Shown here in pieces: positions 1 to 6,945 of a DNA stretch of 30,905 nucleotides. The position numbers and the translations under genes were made by a program. The notes under the pieces were generated by a model that had not been told where the DNA came from, did not search any database, and was given only the letters and a program-made list of their open reading frames with translations. The stretch's first letter is position 1, and each line of letters starts with the position of its first letter. Source of the stretch: a virus; the IMG/VR virus record IMGVR_UViG_3300049893_000422, positions 1 to 30,905 of that record; one strand, given 5' to 3'.

Positions 1-12
1 ACGTTATAGATA

Positions 13-354
13 ATGACTGACTTAGAAAAAGCTTTAGACCACATAGCCCAGAACATAAAGTTATACAGGGAGCTAGCCCCGGATGATGGGGACGGGATGG
101 TGGAATGTTTACAGCAAATAACACCTACTCTTTATTATCTGGAAGGAGAGAGGGCAAAGGCACATGAGAAATACCAGGGTATAATCCAACGTCTCATCTT
201 AGATGGTAACTCAGTATCAAGGGCAGAGAATGAAGCCCACGTACAAGTACCAGAGATGTATATGTTAAGGAAGTTAATAGATTCAGCCTACACCACCACA
301 GAGGCTATTAGATCGCATCTAAGTTGGATTAAACAGGGATTAAATGGACAATAA
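13..354 (+). CDS. Hypothetical phage protein, 113 aa
   Basis: I do not recognise a family. The protein is mostly helical and rich in charged residues, with no membrane segment or metal motif. Its reading frame runs into the next gene with an 11-base overlap, so the two are probably translated together. Its place just before a NinG-like gene on the plus strand suggests the end of a replication/recombination operon whose earlier genes lie outside the window. The ATG start leaves only 12 bases before it, so a longer form starting upstream of the window cannot be excluded. Confidence 0.75.
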   Translation: MTDLEKALDHIAQNIKLYRELAPDDGDGMVECLQQITPTLYYLEGERAKAHEKYQGIIQRLILDGNSVSRAENEAHVQVPEMYMLRKLIDSAYTTTEAIRSHLSWIKQGLNGQ

Positions 355-898
355 CGAAGCACGTAAAATACTAGAAGAGATGCCTAAGCAAAAGAAGTGT
401 AAAGTATGCGGTGAATCATTTAACCAGAAGAACTCACTTCAGACTATATGTTCATATCAATGTTATGTTAAATTTACATCTAAAAAAGAAGTAGATAAGC
501 GCATAAAAGAGATGAAGAGAAACCTTCAAAAGCTATCAGATATTGAGGCTATTGCTAAAAGGGTCTTTCAGAAGTGGGTACGATTAAGAGATGAAGGCAG
601 GGGCTGTGTTTCATGTGGTGGTCAGATAAACGACGGTGGGCATTATTACGAAGCCGGAAAGTACTCAGGTCTTATATTCGATGAGGATAACGTACACGGT
701 CAATGTAGGCACTGTAATCGCTTTCTTAGTGGTAATTTAATTGAATACAGAAAAGGACTAATAAAGAGGTACGGAATGGATTTTATTTTTAACTTAGAGG
801 AAAAATCAGACAAGTTTAGAGATAAGAAATACACCAGGGAAGAACTGGAAGAGATAATAAAAGAATACAAAGAACGGATTAAATGCTTGACGAAATAG
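344..898 (+). CDS. ninG: NinG-like recombination protein (HNH/zinc type)
   Basis: 184 aa, close to the length of the lambda NinG (Rap) family, which promotes phage homologous recombination by acting on branched DNA. An N-terminal zinc-ribbon-like group has Cys19, Cys22, Cys36 and Cys40. The core has Cys88 and Cys91, then the GGHYY segment with His100, then the NVHGQCRHCN segment with Cys121 and Cys124, followed by SGN and EYR. This is the typical NinG order and resembles an HNH fold. The C-terminal 40 residues are a charged helix. The gene overlaps both neighbours. The family call comes from motif recognition; the activity in this phage is inferred. Confidence 0.85.
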   Translation: MDNNEARKILEEMPKQKKCKVCGESFNQKNSLQTICSYQCYVKFTSKKEVDKRIKEMKRNLQKLSDIEAIAKRVFQKWVRLRDEGRGCVSCGGQINDGGHYYEAGKYSGLIFDEDNVHGQCRHCNRFLSGNLIEYRKGLIKRYGMDFIFNLEEKSDKFRDKKYTREELEEIIKEYKERIKCLTK

Positions 899-1023
899 AC
901 TACGAAATGGGAGACTTTTTTAATGCAATAGCTGAGAATCCTGGCAAGGCCATAATGATCGGCATACTTATATTTTTAGTATCTTCGGTACGGATATATA
1001 TAAACTTAGGTAATAAAGAGTGA
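883..1023 (+). CDS. Small single-pass membrane protein, 46 aa
   Basis: This short ORF starts with ATG inside the last 16 bases of the NinG-like gene and ends with TGA just before the first palindrome. It has an acidic N-terminus (MLDEIDYEMGDFF), one hydrophobic helix at about residues 23-37 (AIMIGILIFLVSSV), and a short polar tail. The overlap with the gene before it supports translation. Function is unknown. It marks the last gene of the original operon before the cassette-like insertion. Confidence 0.6.
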   Translation: MLDEIDYEMGDFFNAIAENPGKAIMIGILIFLVSSVRIYINLGNKE

Positions 1024-1026
1024 GTG

Positions 1027-1112
1027 GTTATGAATATAACGTTTGCGGCTTTGTGTCAGGCTGCGAAGCGTTGGCATTGAGCGGTCGGGCAGCTTGCACA
1101 AAACCGCTGTTA
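1027..1112 (+). repeat. attC-like imperfect palindrome 1 (possible empty cassette)
   Basis: A long imperfect inverted repeat with arms at 1037-1064 and 1089-1112. The outer ends are TAAC and GTTA, the next paired block is GCGG/CCGC, then TTTGTG/CACAAA and GCTGC/GCAGC. The left arm has four unpaired bases (GTTT) where the right arm has one (T), giving the bulged hairpin expected of a site that recombines as a folded single strand. The loop has GCGTTGGCATTGAGCG. GTTATG at 1027-1032 nearly mirrors the left core ATATAAC, so 1028-1109 alone has the form of an empty integron cassette. Confidence 0.55.
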
Positions 1113-1814
1113 GCTGCTGCTGCGGTAAATTTAGTAGGAACTTAAATTGAAAACGAAATGAAAAAATATAACATTATTTACGCAGACCCACCTTGGAGCT
1201 ACGATAATAAAAGCATGAAATATTCGGCAGACGATGAAACAAACATTGCAGCCGACCAACAATATAATTTAATGACGTTAGAAGATTTAAAGGCAATGCC
1301 AATAAAAAACATAACTGAAAAAAATGCGGTTTTATTTATGTGGTGCGTAAATCCATTAATGCCAGAAGCGTTTGAACTTATGAAAGCGTGGGGATTTAAG
1401 TATAAAACTATGCTTACTTGGAAAAAATCAAGTGGGACTGGTTATTGGTTCAGGGGTGTAACTGAGCATATTTTATTTGGAGTGCGTGGAGATGTGGCAG
1501 CTTTCAGAAGTGGGAAAGACAATTTTTATGAATACAGAAGTGGTAAGCATAGCCAAAAACCGCATTTTTTTAGAACATTGATTGCCGATGTAACCAAAAC
1601 CGCATTTGAAGAACCAAAACGGCTGGAATTGTTTGCTCGAAGTCGGGAGGGTTTGTTTCCTGATTTTGAATATGAAGGATGGGATGTTTACGGTAATCAA
1701 GTAAATAATAGCATCTCTTTGGAAACGGTCAGTAGCAGTTGCAGCTAACGGTTCGCAGCTATGCGCAGTTTGTGCGTTGGCTTTGAGCGTTGGTAAAATT
1801 GCGTATAGCTGCTG
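1110..1814 (+). mobile_element. Integron-like gene cassette carrying an MT-A70 methyltransferase
   Basis: The unit begins TTAGCTGCTGCTGC just after the G of palindrome 1 and ends at the G before TTATG in palindrome 2. As in integron cassettes, its 5' end (GTTAGCTGC) is complementary to its own left core (GCAGCTAAC at 1741-1749), and the match extends further with a few mismatches. It holds one promoterless-looking ORF whose stop codon lies in the core site. It differs from a canonical attC because the core GTTAGCT breaks the GTTRRRY rule at one base. No integrase is in the window. The cassette call is an inference from structure. Confidence 0.45.
1158..1748 (+). CDS. MT-A70 family DNA N6-adenine methyltransferase
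   Basis: 196 aa, the usual length of phage MT-A70 enzymes, which transfer a methyl group from S-adenosylmethionine to adenine N6. The catalytic DPPW motif is at residues 10-13, right after the first strand (YNIIYAD). The segments LFMWC, TWKK and the GVTEHILFGVRG region follow, then HSQKP and the C-terminal ELFARS block that completes the SAM pocket, so the enzyme looks intact. No restriction partner is present, so a protective or regulatory role is likely (inference). The last residues (SSSCS) and the TAA stop are encoded by the inverted end of the cassette. Confidence 0.9.
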   Translation: MKKYNIIYADPPWSYDNKSMKYSADDETNIAADQQYNLMTLEDLKAMPIKNITEKNAVLFMWCVNPLMPEAFELMKAWGFKYKTMLTWKKSSGTGYWFRGVTEHILFGVRGDVAAFRSGKDNFYEYRSGKHSQKPHFFRTLIADVTKTAFEEPKRLELFARSREGLFPDFEYEGWDVYGNQVNNSISLETVSSSCS

Positions 1815-1817
1815 TTA
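1746..1817 (+). repeat. attC-like imperfect palindrome 2
   Basis: Arms at 1746-1771 and 1795-1817 pair as TAAC/GTTA, then GCAGCTATGCGCA against TGCGTATAGCTGC with one G·T wobble. Five bases (GGTTC) on the left face one (T) on the right, the same asymmetry as in palindrome 1. The loop GCGTTGGCTTTGAGCG is nearly the same as in palindrome 1, although the stems differ in sequence. Conserved loop and ends with a variable but self-complementary stem is the behaviour of attC sites. The next bases, GTTATG, repeat the hexamer found left of palindrome 1. Confidence 0.55.
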
Positions 1818-1894
1818 TGTATCAGTTTATTTTTTACTTTTTAGCGTTGGCTTTCAATGACTTACACATTTTAACAAAAATATTCTTGAAAGTG

Positions 1895-1925
1895 TTTGCA
1901 GAATCAAAATAAAGCCGTATCTTTA
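1895..1925 (+). promoter_or_regulatory. Bacteroidota-type promoter for the 1945-2776 genes
   Basis: TTTG at 1895-1898 and TATCTTTA at 1918-1925 are separated by 19 bases. This fits the Bacteroidota consensus TTTG, about 19 bp, TAnnTTTG, except for the last base of the -7 box. The expected transcript start is about 20 bases before the ATG at 1945. Confidence 0.6.
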
Positions 1926-1944
1926 CAGTATAAAATTAAACAAT

Positions 1945-2202
1945 ATGAAAACGAAACAATTAAATGTAAACCTAATAGAGATAATGACAAACGTAATCTC
2001 TGATCAAATTAAACACAATAGTGAACTTAAAGCGGAAGGCTGCTATAATGAAATAACAGAATTTCTTTCTCAAAAAATGTTTAAAGGGTTTGATGTAGTT
2101 AATAAGGTTTATAATCCCGATGCTATTTGTAAAACGGAAAATTTCCAGTTTGTATGCGATACTCAAAACAAAGAAGTTCAAATAATAAATAAATACTTTT
2201 AA
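1945..2202 (+). CDS. Hypothetical protein, 85 aa
   Basis: I do not recognise a family. This is a small soluble protein with two cysteines near the C-terminus (CKTENFQFVC) and no membrane segment. It is the first gene after a good promoter, with an A-rich leader and an ATG start, and ends one base before the start of the next gene. Its base composition is richer in AT than the virion genes, as for its two neighbours, which suggests a recently acquired accessory patch next to the methyltransferase cassette (inference). Confidence 0.65.
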   Translation: MKTKQLNVNLIEIMTNVISDQIKHNSELKAEGCYNEITEFLSQKMFKGFDVVNKVYNPDAICKTENFQFVCDTQNKEVQIINKYF

Positions 2203-2203
2203 T

Positions 2204-2425
2204 ATGACTAACAAGGAATTTTTAAATTCAATTAAAGAAAAAAAGCAAAAATTAGAAGCAACATACGATTGTTATACTTGGGATAAATGGCAGTCATTAG
2301 TTAATGAAATGTTAAATTTTTACGATAAACCACATAAATCAATTAAACAACAAGTTGATGATGCAATAAAAGAAGATAGACGCGGTAGTTTTATGGGTGA
2401 ATTTTTTAGAACTGATGTTGACTAA
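2204..2425 (+). CDS. Hypothetical protein, 73 aa
   Basis: No family recognised. It is a charged, helical small protein (MTNKEFLNSIKEKKQK at the N-terminus) with two tryptophans in the middle (TWDKWQ) and an acidic end. It starts one base after the preceding stop codon and ends two bases before the next ATG, so it is the second gene of a tight four-gene operon. Confidence 0.65.
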   Translation: MTNKEFLNSIKEKKQKLEATYDCYTWDKWQSLVNEMLNFYDKPHKSIKQQVDDAIKEDRRGSFMGEFFRTDVD

Positions 2426-2427
2426 TT

Positions 2428-2634
2428 ATGCATATTAAATTTGAAAAGCCAAAAGACTTCAAGCTCACAAAGCACAAAGGGTTTAGACTTATGTGTTCAG
2501 TTAAAAGTCAGAATAAGATGTACGGGGATTATGTGAAGCAAAGGAGATCACCTAAAGATAAGACTTTTGAATTATACATTAAATATTTATTGTTTTGGAA
2601 TGAAAACAGATGGATTAAAAAATACTCAAAGTAA
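2428..2634 (+). CDS. Hypothetical basic protein, 68 aa
   Basis: No family recognised. It is strongly basic, with many lysines and arginines spread along the chain (KPKDFKLTKHKGFR; VKQRRSPKDK) and aromatic residues near the C-terminus. The charge suggests nucleic-acid binding, which is only an inference. Its end overlaps the likely start of the next gene by 35 bases. Confidence 0.6.
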   Translation: MHIKFEKPKDFKLTKHKGFRLMCSVKSQNKMYGDYVKQRRSPKDKTFELYIKYLLFWNENRWIKKYSK

Positions 2635-2776
2635 ACACGGGGGCAAAAGAGCTAATGCAGGGCGTAAAAGCCAATACAAAGAAGAAACGCAAACTATTTC
2701 ATTTCGTGTACCTAAATCATTAATTGATCCGATTACTAAATACGTCAAGCGTGCGTTGGCAAAAAGTAAAAAATAA
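2600..2776 (+). CDS. Small DNA-binding protein, RHH-like
   Basis: 58 aa from the ATG at 2600. A start at 2567 is also open but adds 11 residues without the expected character. The N-terminal stretch GGKRANAGRK is the glycine/arginine-rich arm common in small phage regulators. It is followed by TISFRVPKSLIDPITKYV, the strand and first helix of a ribbon-helix-helix fold. Such proteins bind operators as dimers. It is the last gene of the plus-strand block and could regulate the nearby promoter at 1895; that target is a guess. Confidence 0.6.
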   Translation: MKTDGLKNTQSKHGGKRANAGRKSQYKEETQTISFRVPKSLIDPITKYVKRALAKSKK

Positions 2777-2794
2777 ATTGTACATAACTAGCAT

Positions 2795-2819
2795 ATAGGC
2801 ACATATTTAACACGCCTAT
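2795..2819. terminator. Weak hairpin where converging operons meet
   Basis: ATAGGC at 2795-2800 and GCCTAT at 2814-2819 form a 6-bp stem with a 13-base loop, placed between the last plus-strand gene and the last minus-strand gene. There is no clear T-run on either side, so terminator activity is uncertain. Confidence 0.3.
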
Positions 2820-3112
2820 CCCTCCTTGAAATCATCTAGCTTCTTTTTAAGCTCTTCCGGCTTAAGATTACAGTATGTTACATTCCCACTTAAAAACACC
2901 ACCTCACTAAAATGCTTCTTATTTGTCCTTCCCTTTGGGATGATACATTTAGGCTCTATCCTGGCGATGGGGTCTTGGGTTAAGTCCCAATATCCAGTAC
3001 CTATCATAAAGTCATCTTTTAACTCGTTTCTCATTCTGTCCACTTCATCCACTTCTTCATCTAATAGAGAAGAGGTAACGGGGTAAATAATTTCTACTTC
3101 AAAAAATATCAT
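2816..3112 (-). CDS. Hypothetical protein, 98 aa
   Basis: No family recognised. It is an acidic protein (LLDEEVDEVDRMRNEL) with no membrane segment, and it ends in a lysine-rich helix. Its ATG overlaps the TGA of the exonuclease gene (ATGA), so the two are translationally coupled. It is the last gene of the long leftward operon. A role as a partner of the exonuclease is possible from position only. Confidence 0.65.
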   Translation of the reverse strand: MIFFEVEIIYPVTSSLLDEEVDEVDRMRNELKDDFMIGTGYWDLTQDPIARIEPKCIIPKGRTNKKHFSEVVFLSGNVTYCNLKPEELKKKLDDFKEG

Positions 3113-4116
3113 CTTGGTGTTGAGCTTAATAGTTTACCTGATCGCTTTGTGGCCTTTCTTTTCCTTCCAGTAGCCCCACATTTACACCTGAACATCTCAT
3201 AGACATTCATAGTAGTGTGGTATAGTTTGCCCATCATTGTTAACTCTGAGCCTCCACAGGTAGGGCATCTTTCCTTATCATCTAAGATATGAAGTCCGAT
3301 ATTCGGGTGAGGTTTAATAAAAGGCCTCATGGTTAAATAGGTCTGTTCGTGTATTCTGACATCGTTAATGTTATATTTCTCCATCTTCTTTAAGGCTGAT
3401 TCATCGCCATTAAAGCACCCCCTCCATAGCTCCATGTCGGTGTGGGTTTTTTGAGGTAATTTAAGAACCTTATTTATATAGTCTAGTTTGTTAGAAGTGA
3501 AGTTAAAATGCTTCTTAGCACTCTTTAAGGTGTCTATTGATATATACGGAAGTGGAGGGTTTAAACCGTGTATTAAAGCCCTTGTATTGATTCTTGGAAG
3601 GTCGAACCTGTCCCCGTTGTGGGTTACGACTATATCAGCATCGTTGAGCATATCTAATAGTGATTTAACTATCCTTTTGTCATTATTAGACTGCGCTTCT
3701 TTAGGGGTAACTCTTGCTGAATAAACCTTAGTATCGAACAGCCATTTAGCAGCCCATGTAAGAATAAACCAATCCGATCTAATATTCTCTGTGCTTATGT
3801 TCTGATTCCATATCCCCCAAATATTAGCTAATAAAGGGGCTGTTTCAATGTCAAGAATTAGAATCCTGCCATAAACTTCTTCCTGTCTGTATTCGGCTTT
3901 TACCGTGTTGTAAGTTAGTTTCCTTAGATAGGTCTTATCCCTTAATTCTTTCCGGCTGGATTCTCCGTTGCTCCCTGTGTAATACTTCACAGAGCCTCTT
4001 GCGGAGTTTAGGTTTTTAAAATGCCCATCCTTTAAAAGGAGTTTAGCTATCTGTAATTTTGTTAGAGTATCTCCGTACTTTTCGAGATACTTTTTTGTAA
4101 TTTCATTTTTTGCCAT
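3109..4116 (-). CDS. DEDDy 3'-5' exonuclease with zinc ribbon (RNase H-like)
   Basis: 335 aa. The first 60 residues are helical, with SARGSVKYYTG, and probably bind DNA. The nuclease core follows: Exo I at LDIET (Asp89, Glu91), Exo II at HNGDRFD (Asn167, Asp172), and Exo III at YNIND (Tyr248, Asp252), which marks the DEDDy subclass shared with DNA polymerase proofreading domains and the YprB-like ribonuclease H-like group. A C-terminal zinc ribbon has Cys284, Cys287, Cys311 and Cys313, and a basic tail follows. All catalytic residues are present. No DNA polymerase domain is attached. It sits after the holin at the end of the late operon, an unusual place for a replication or repair nuclease. 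Substrate is unknown. Confidence 0.8.
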   Translation of the reverse strand: MAKNEITKKYLEKYGDTLTKLQIAKLLLKDGHFKNLNSARGSVKYYTGSNGESSRKELRDKTYLRKLTYNTVKAEYRQEEVYGRILILDIETAPLLANIWGIWNQNISTENIRSDWFILTWAAKWLFDTKVYSARVTPKEAQSNNDKRIVKSLLDMLNDADIVVTHNGDRFDLPRINTRALIHGLNPPLPYISIDTLKSAKKHFNFTSNKLDYINKVLKLPQKTHTDMELWRGCFNGDESALKKMEKYNINDVRIHEQTYLTMRPFIKPHPNIGLHILDDKERCPTCGGSELTMMGKLYHTTMNVYEMFRCKCGATGRKRKATKRSGKLLSSTPR

Positions 4117-4134
4117 GCCTTAAGGCAAATATAA

Positions 4135-4638
4135 CTATTTATCTAACATCTTCCTAATCGTTTCGCCATTAGCTTTAGAGCCAACAGAAGACCCACGATG
4201 GAAGTTGATAATAGTCATAGCCACCCCTGTAACGGCAGCGTAAAGGCCATAAATACCAGTTAAATCAACACTTGAAGTCTTTACTATCTTTAGGGCTGTG
4301 CCGATTAGATAAAGCGTTAAAACACCCCATAATAAGACTACGAACGCATCTATACAATAAGCTATGTTCTTAGATAACCAACTAGCCTTGTCCGATTCTT
4401 GGATTTTAACATTTGCATCCCTAGCCCCCTGAACGTCCTTTAATTGGCTGTCTAGTTCACTCTGAGCAATGGAGGCCATTTTCTCCTCGTGTTCGTTCTG
4501 AATCTTTAATAGGTCTGTTTTAAACTGTTCCTTCTCTTCTTTGCTTAGTGTTAAATTATCCACTAGCTTGTCTACGTTTTTAACAAGCTCAGAAGCACCC
4601 CCACTAAATACGTTCTTTATGAAATTTGGTAACGGCAT
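4135..4638 (-). CDS. 3TM-type phage holin
   Basis: 167 aa. The N-terminal half is a charged helix that reads like a coiled coil (residues about 30-75). Hydrophobic segments follow at about residues 88-113 and 125-146. The C-terminus INFHRGSSVGSKANGE is the signature of the 3TM holin family, usually FFRGSSxGSK. Holins form membrane lesions that time host lysis. Downstream of the M15 endolysin, it completes the lysis group. The family match is strong; pore formation here is inferred. Confidence 0.8.
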   Translation of the reverse strand: MPLPNFIKNVFSGGASELVKNVDKLVDNLTLSKEEKEQFKTDLLKIQNEHEEKMASIAQSELDSQLKDVQGARDANVKIQESDKASWLSKNIAYCIDAFVVLLWGVLTLYLIGTALKIVKTSSVDLTGIYGLYAAVTGVAMTIINFHRGSSVGSKANGETIRKMLDK

Positions 4639-4663
4639 AATTATTGATTATATTTGAGTGTAC

Positions 4664-4710
4664 GACATCCCCCCTTCCCATTAGAACAGGGCGCTTAGGG
4701 GTGTCTTTTT
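4664..4710 (+). terminator. Hairpin with T-run, terminator-like on the plus strand
   Basis: GACATCCCC at 4664-4672 pairs with GGGGTGTC at 4698-4705 with one bulged base. An inner CCC/GGG stem follows, and the structure ends in TTTTT at 4706-4710 on the plus strand. The flanking genes are on the minus strand, so it would stop opposing transcription. Read the other way it is only a hairpin between the endolysin and holin genes. Confidence 0.5.
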
Positions 4711-5125
4711 ATTTTATCCTTAATGTTTGGTTTCTATTTCCTGCTTTAGAGAATGAGATGTGAACCCAATCGGGGCCTGTATCATCTCCGTATTCATAAA
4801 TAAGTTGGTCAAAGATTAAATTAGCTTTAGCCCACTCGTAAAGCTTTTTATTCTCTTCTTTACTCCCTGCTGACATATCAATAGCCTCCCCCTTACAATG
4901 CTGTGAGGTTAGTGAACCTTTAACAGCTTCGTTTAAAGCTTTACCCCTAAAGAAAGAATTAATCTTTATAGGCTTACCATACCACTCTCTTAAAGGCTCA
5001 AAGCATTTCTCAGCCACTAAACGCATACTAGCTAACTCCGTTTCATTAGGTGTATTCTCTATTCCTAGCCTTTTAGCTGTAGCCGAGAACGTAGCCTCGT
5101 ATTCAGATATATGTTTACTTATCAT
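4709..5125 (-). CDS. M15-family peptidase, endolysin
   Basis: 138 aa, the size of a single-domain peptidoglycan peptidase. The zinc site shows the M15 pattern SxHxxGxAxD at residues 74-83 (His76, Asp83) and the later histidine in WVHISF (His122), with Glu111 in the position of the catalytic acid. The upstream SFFRG segment is also typical. The enzyme would cut peptide cross-links of the host wall. There is no signal peptide, so release should depend on the holin encoded next to it. It overlaps the start of its upstream neighbour by 11 bases. Confidence 0.85.
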   Translation of the reverse strand: MISKHISEYEATFSATAKRLGIENTPNETELASMRLVAEKCFEPLREWYGKPIKINSFFRGKALNEAVKGSLTSQHCKGEAIDMSAGSKEENKKLYEWAKANLIFDQLIYEYGDDTGPDWVHISFSKAGNRNQTLRIK

Positions 5126-5348
5126 CCTTTATCTTTGTTTCACTTGGTAATATAGCTAAATGCTGTTTTGGGACTTCTGCCACACCTGGATTCTCTAACT
5201 TCTTCATCCTCCACTCTAACAGAGCGTGTTCGGCTATATGAACTTTCATGTCTGATTTAAGGTCATACCACATAGCACTAATCGTTAAAGTGAATCCTAT
5301 TAACTTAACCACGTCCGTAGTAGTGAAGGTTAGCTGTTCTAATTTCAT
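5115..5348 (-). CDS. Small membrane protein of the lysis group, 77 aa
   Basis: One hydrophobic helix lies at about residues 13-27 (VVKLIGFTLTISAMW), followed by a charged region and a proline-containing polar tail. This layout could fit an inner spanin or accessory holin; no family signature settles it. It is translated just before the endolysin, with an 11-base overlap, which supports a role in lysis. Confidence 0.6.
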   Translation of the reverse strand: MKLEQLTFTTTDVVKLIGFTLTISAMWYDLKSDMKVHIAEHALLEWRMKKLENPGVAEVPKQHLAILPSETKIKDDK

Positions 5349-5374
5349 AATGTACTTGATAAATCCGCTTAAAA

Positions 5375-6475
5375 TTAAGACATTGTCTGTATAAATGGTG
5401 TTGCTATATTTGTAGCCCCTTGTTCTTTAGGATGCACCCCGTCCGAATGAGATTGATTGGTGTCATTAGGCTCGTAGTAATAATTGGTCTGAATCCTTCC
5501 AAAATTAGAATACCCCCTAAAGTATTGGAATTGTTGACTAGACCACACCGCAGCGTTTAGCGCATCTATTTTCCCGTCATTACTCTTTGAGTAGTTAGGA
5601 GAGTTTGCAGCGTACCCGTCTGGGGTTCTTAGGTGCGGAACTTCCAACCATACACAAGGTTGAGTTGAACCGACAGAAGAGTGTGGGTATAACTCTACTA
5701 AGTAGTCAAACCATGCAAAGTAACTACCCGTTCCTGCCGTGATCGTAACCAACAAAGTATGCGCCCCTGCTCCAAATCCACTTAATACAATCGTATAAGG
5801 TGAATAATATTGACTTCCACCATTAGGCTCACAGCTTATCGAATTACACAAAAGAGGTGAATAAGTATAGACTAGGTTACCATCTACATGAATAGTGAAC
5901 CCCCTACTAGCTACGTCGTGTAAAAGCGTTTTTAAAGCACAGGCATCACCGTTAAATGAGATGGAAAAAGTATCTCCTATAGTTTGAGAGGCTACAACAC
6001 TACCAGTCCTTCTTACGGGACTAGCACCACCAACAGGAATCCACGTACCAGTTTTAGAAGCCGAAGTATTAATATTGTAGTAAGTAGATGAATAATGTAA
6101 AGCGAATATATCACTTGCCCCACCTATTACTATGTTTAAATCCTCACCCAATGCGCTACTCCTTGCATCATTCAACCCCATCATTAAGCTCATACTTTCG
6201 GTGTGAGGTGTGGTAGCGAATTGATACATTTGTGAGCATCCGTAATAAATCCCATATCCTGAGAAAGCCTTGTTTAACGAAGTAATACCTTTAGCACTAA
6301 TAAACTGCCCTATATACCCGTCCGCAGGGTCGGTAGTATAGGCGTATGGATTTGTACTAATACTATCCCCTATTACTAAATGGTTATTGGTTGGCGCACC
6401 CACAGGAACTATGGTAGGCATTCCACCATAATAGTAGGAGTTAAACTTCTTTATGAGGTTCTTTTTCTTAGCCAC
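5375..6475 (-). CDS. SGNH/GDSL hydrolase, probable virion-associated esterase
   Basis: 366 aa with a GTG start that overlaps the preceding gene by 8 bases. Block I is VIGDSIS with nucleophile Ser38, block III is GLND with Asn102, and block V is DGVHP with Asp345 and His348, so the triad is complete. Between blocks III and V is a long beta-rich insert (about residues 120-260) that reads like a carbohydrate-binding or tail-type domain. SGNH enzymes on phage tails remove acetyl groups from surface polysaccharides. The position among virion genes makes that the likely role; the substrate is unknown. Confidence 0.75.
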   Translation of the reverse strand: MAKKKNLIKKFNSYYYGGMPTIVPVGAPTNNHLVIGDSISTNPYAYTTDPADGYIGQFISAKGITSLNKAFSGYGIYYGCSQMYQFATTPHTESMSLMMGLNDARSSALGEDLNIVIGGASDIFALHYSSTYYNINTSASKTGTWIPVGGASPVRRTGSVVASQTIGDTFSISFNGDACALKTLLHDVASRGFTIHVDGNLVYTYSPLLCNSISCEPNGGSQYYSPYTIVLSGFGAGAHTLLVTITAGTGSYFAWFDYLVELYPHSSVGSTQPCVWLEVPHLRTPDGYAANSPNYSKSNDGKIDALNAAVWSSQQFQYFRGYSNFGRIQTNYYYEPNDTNQSHSDGVHPKEQGATNIATPFIQTMS

Positions 6476-6935
6476 GGGTTACGTCTGCTTTTATAGTGAT
6501 AACCTCTCCTGAAGCTGGCGTATAAGCTCCGGCAGCAACCAAAACCACATACACATAAGAACCATCTGCAACTGAACCTGCTTTAATCTCGATAGGGGCT
6601 TCAGGCTTTGCAGAACTTAATTTATTACTTGTTAATGCAGTCCAAGAAGTGTGGGATACTTTACCTAAAAAGTAGTTTTTCATCTGGTCATCAGTTGGGT
6701 CAAATGCTGCATTATCTGATGCAATAGTGAATGAATCCGAAAAGAAATAAACGTCTATACTCGGAGTGCTCGAAGCATTAGAGCTAATCAGGTGCGTTAA
6801 AAGCACCCAAGGCTCTGATACATCCTCTTGAAGGTTTAATTGAATTGGGGTTGTAGCCCCATTGCCATTGATTACATCGCCTGTGGCGTATGCTGTTGTA
6901 TTGGCTGGTCTAGTTATTGTAGCTGTATTTACCAT
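6468..6935 (-). CDS. Virion structural protein, 155 aa
   Basis: A small beta-rich protein with high Ala/Thr/Ser content and no membrane segment (TATITRPANTTAYATGDVI at the N-terminus; ASGEVITIKADVTRG at the end). This composition is typical of phage decoration or small tail proteins. It lies between the neck genes and the SGNH hydrolase. I cannot assign it to capsid or tail. Confidence 0.55.
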   Translation of the reverse strand: MVNTATITRPANTTAYATGDVINGNGATTPIQLNLQEDVSEPWVLLTHLISSNASSTPSIDVYFFSDSFTIASDNAAFDPTDDQMKNYFLGKVSHTSWTALTSNKLSSAKPEAPIEIKAGSVADGSYVYVVLVAAGAYTPASGEVITIKADVTRG

Positions 6936-6945
6936 TTTTTATATA

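Noticed and set aside
1473-1700. 75-codon minus-strand ORF within the methyltransferase gene
   Set aside because: It lies over conserved parts of the methyltransferase and has no recognisable features of its own.
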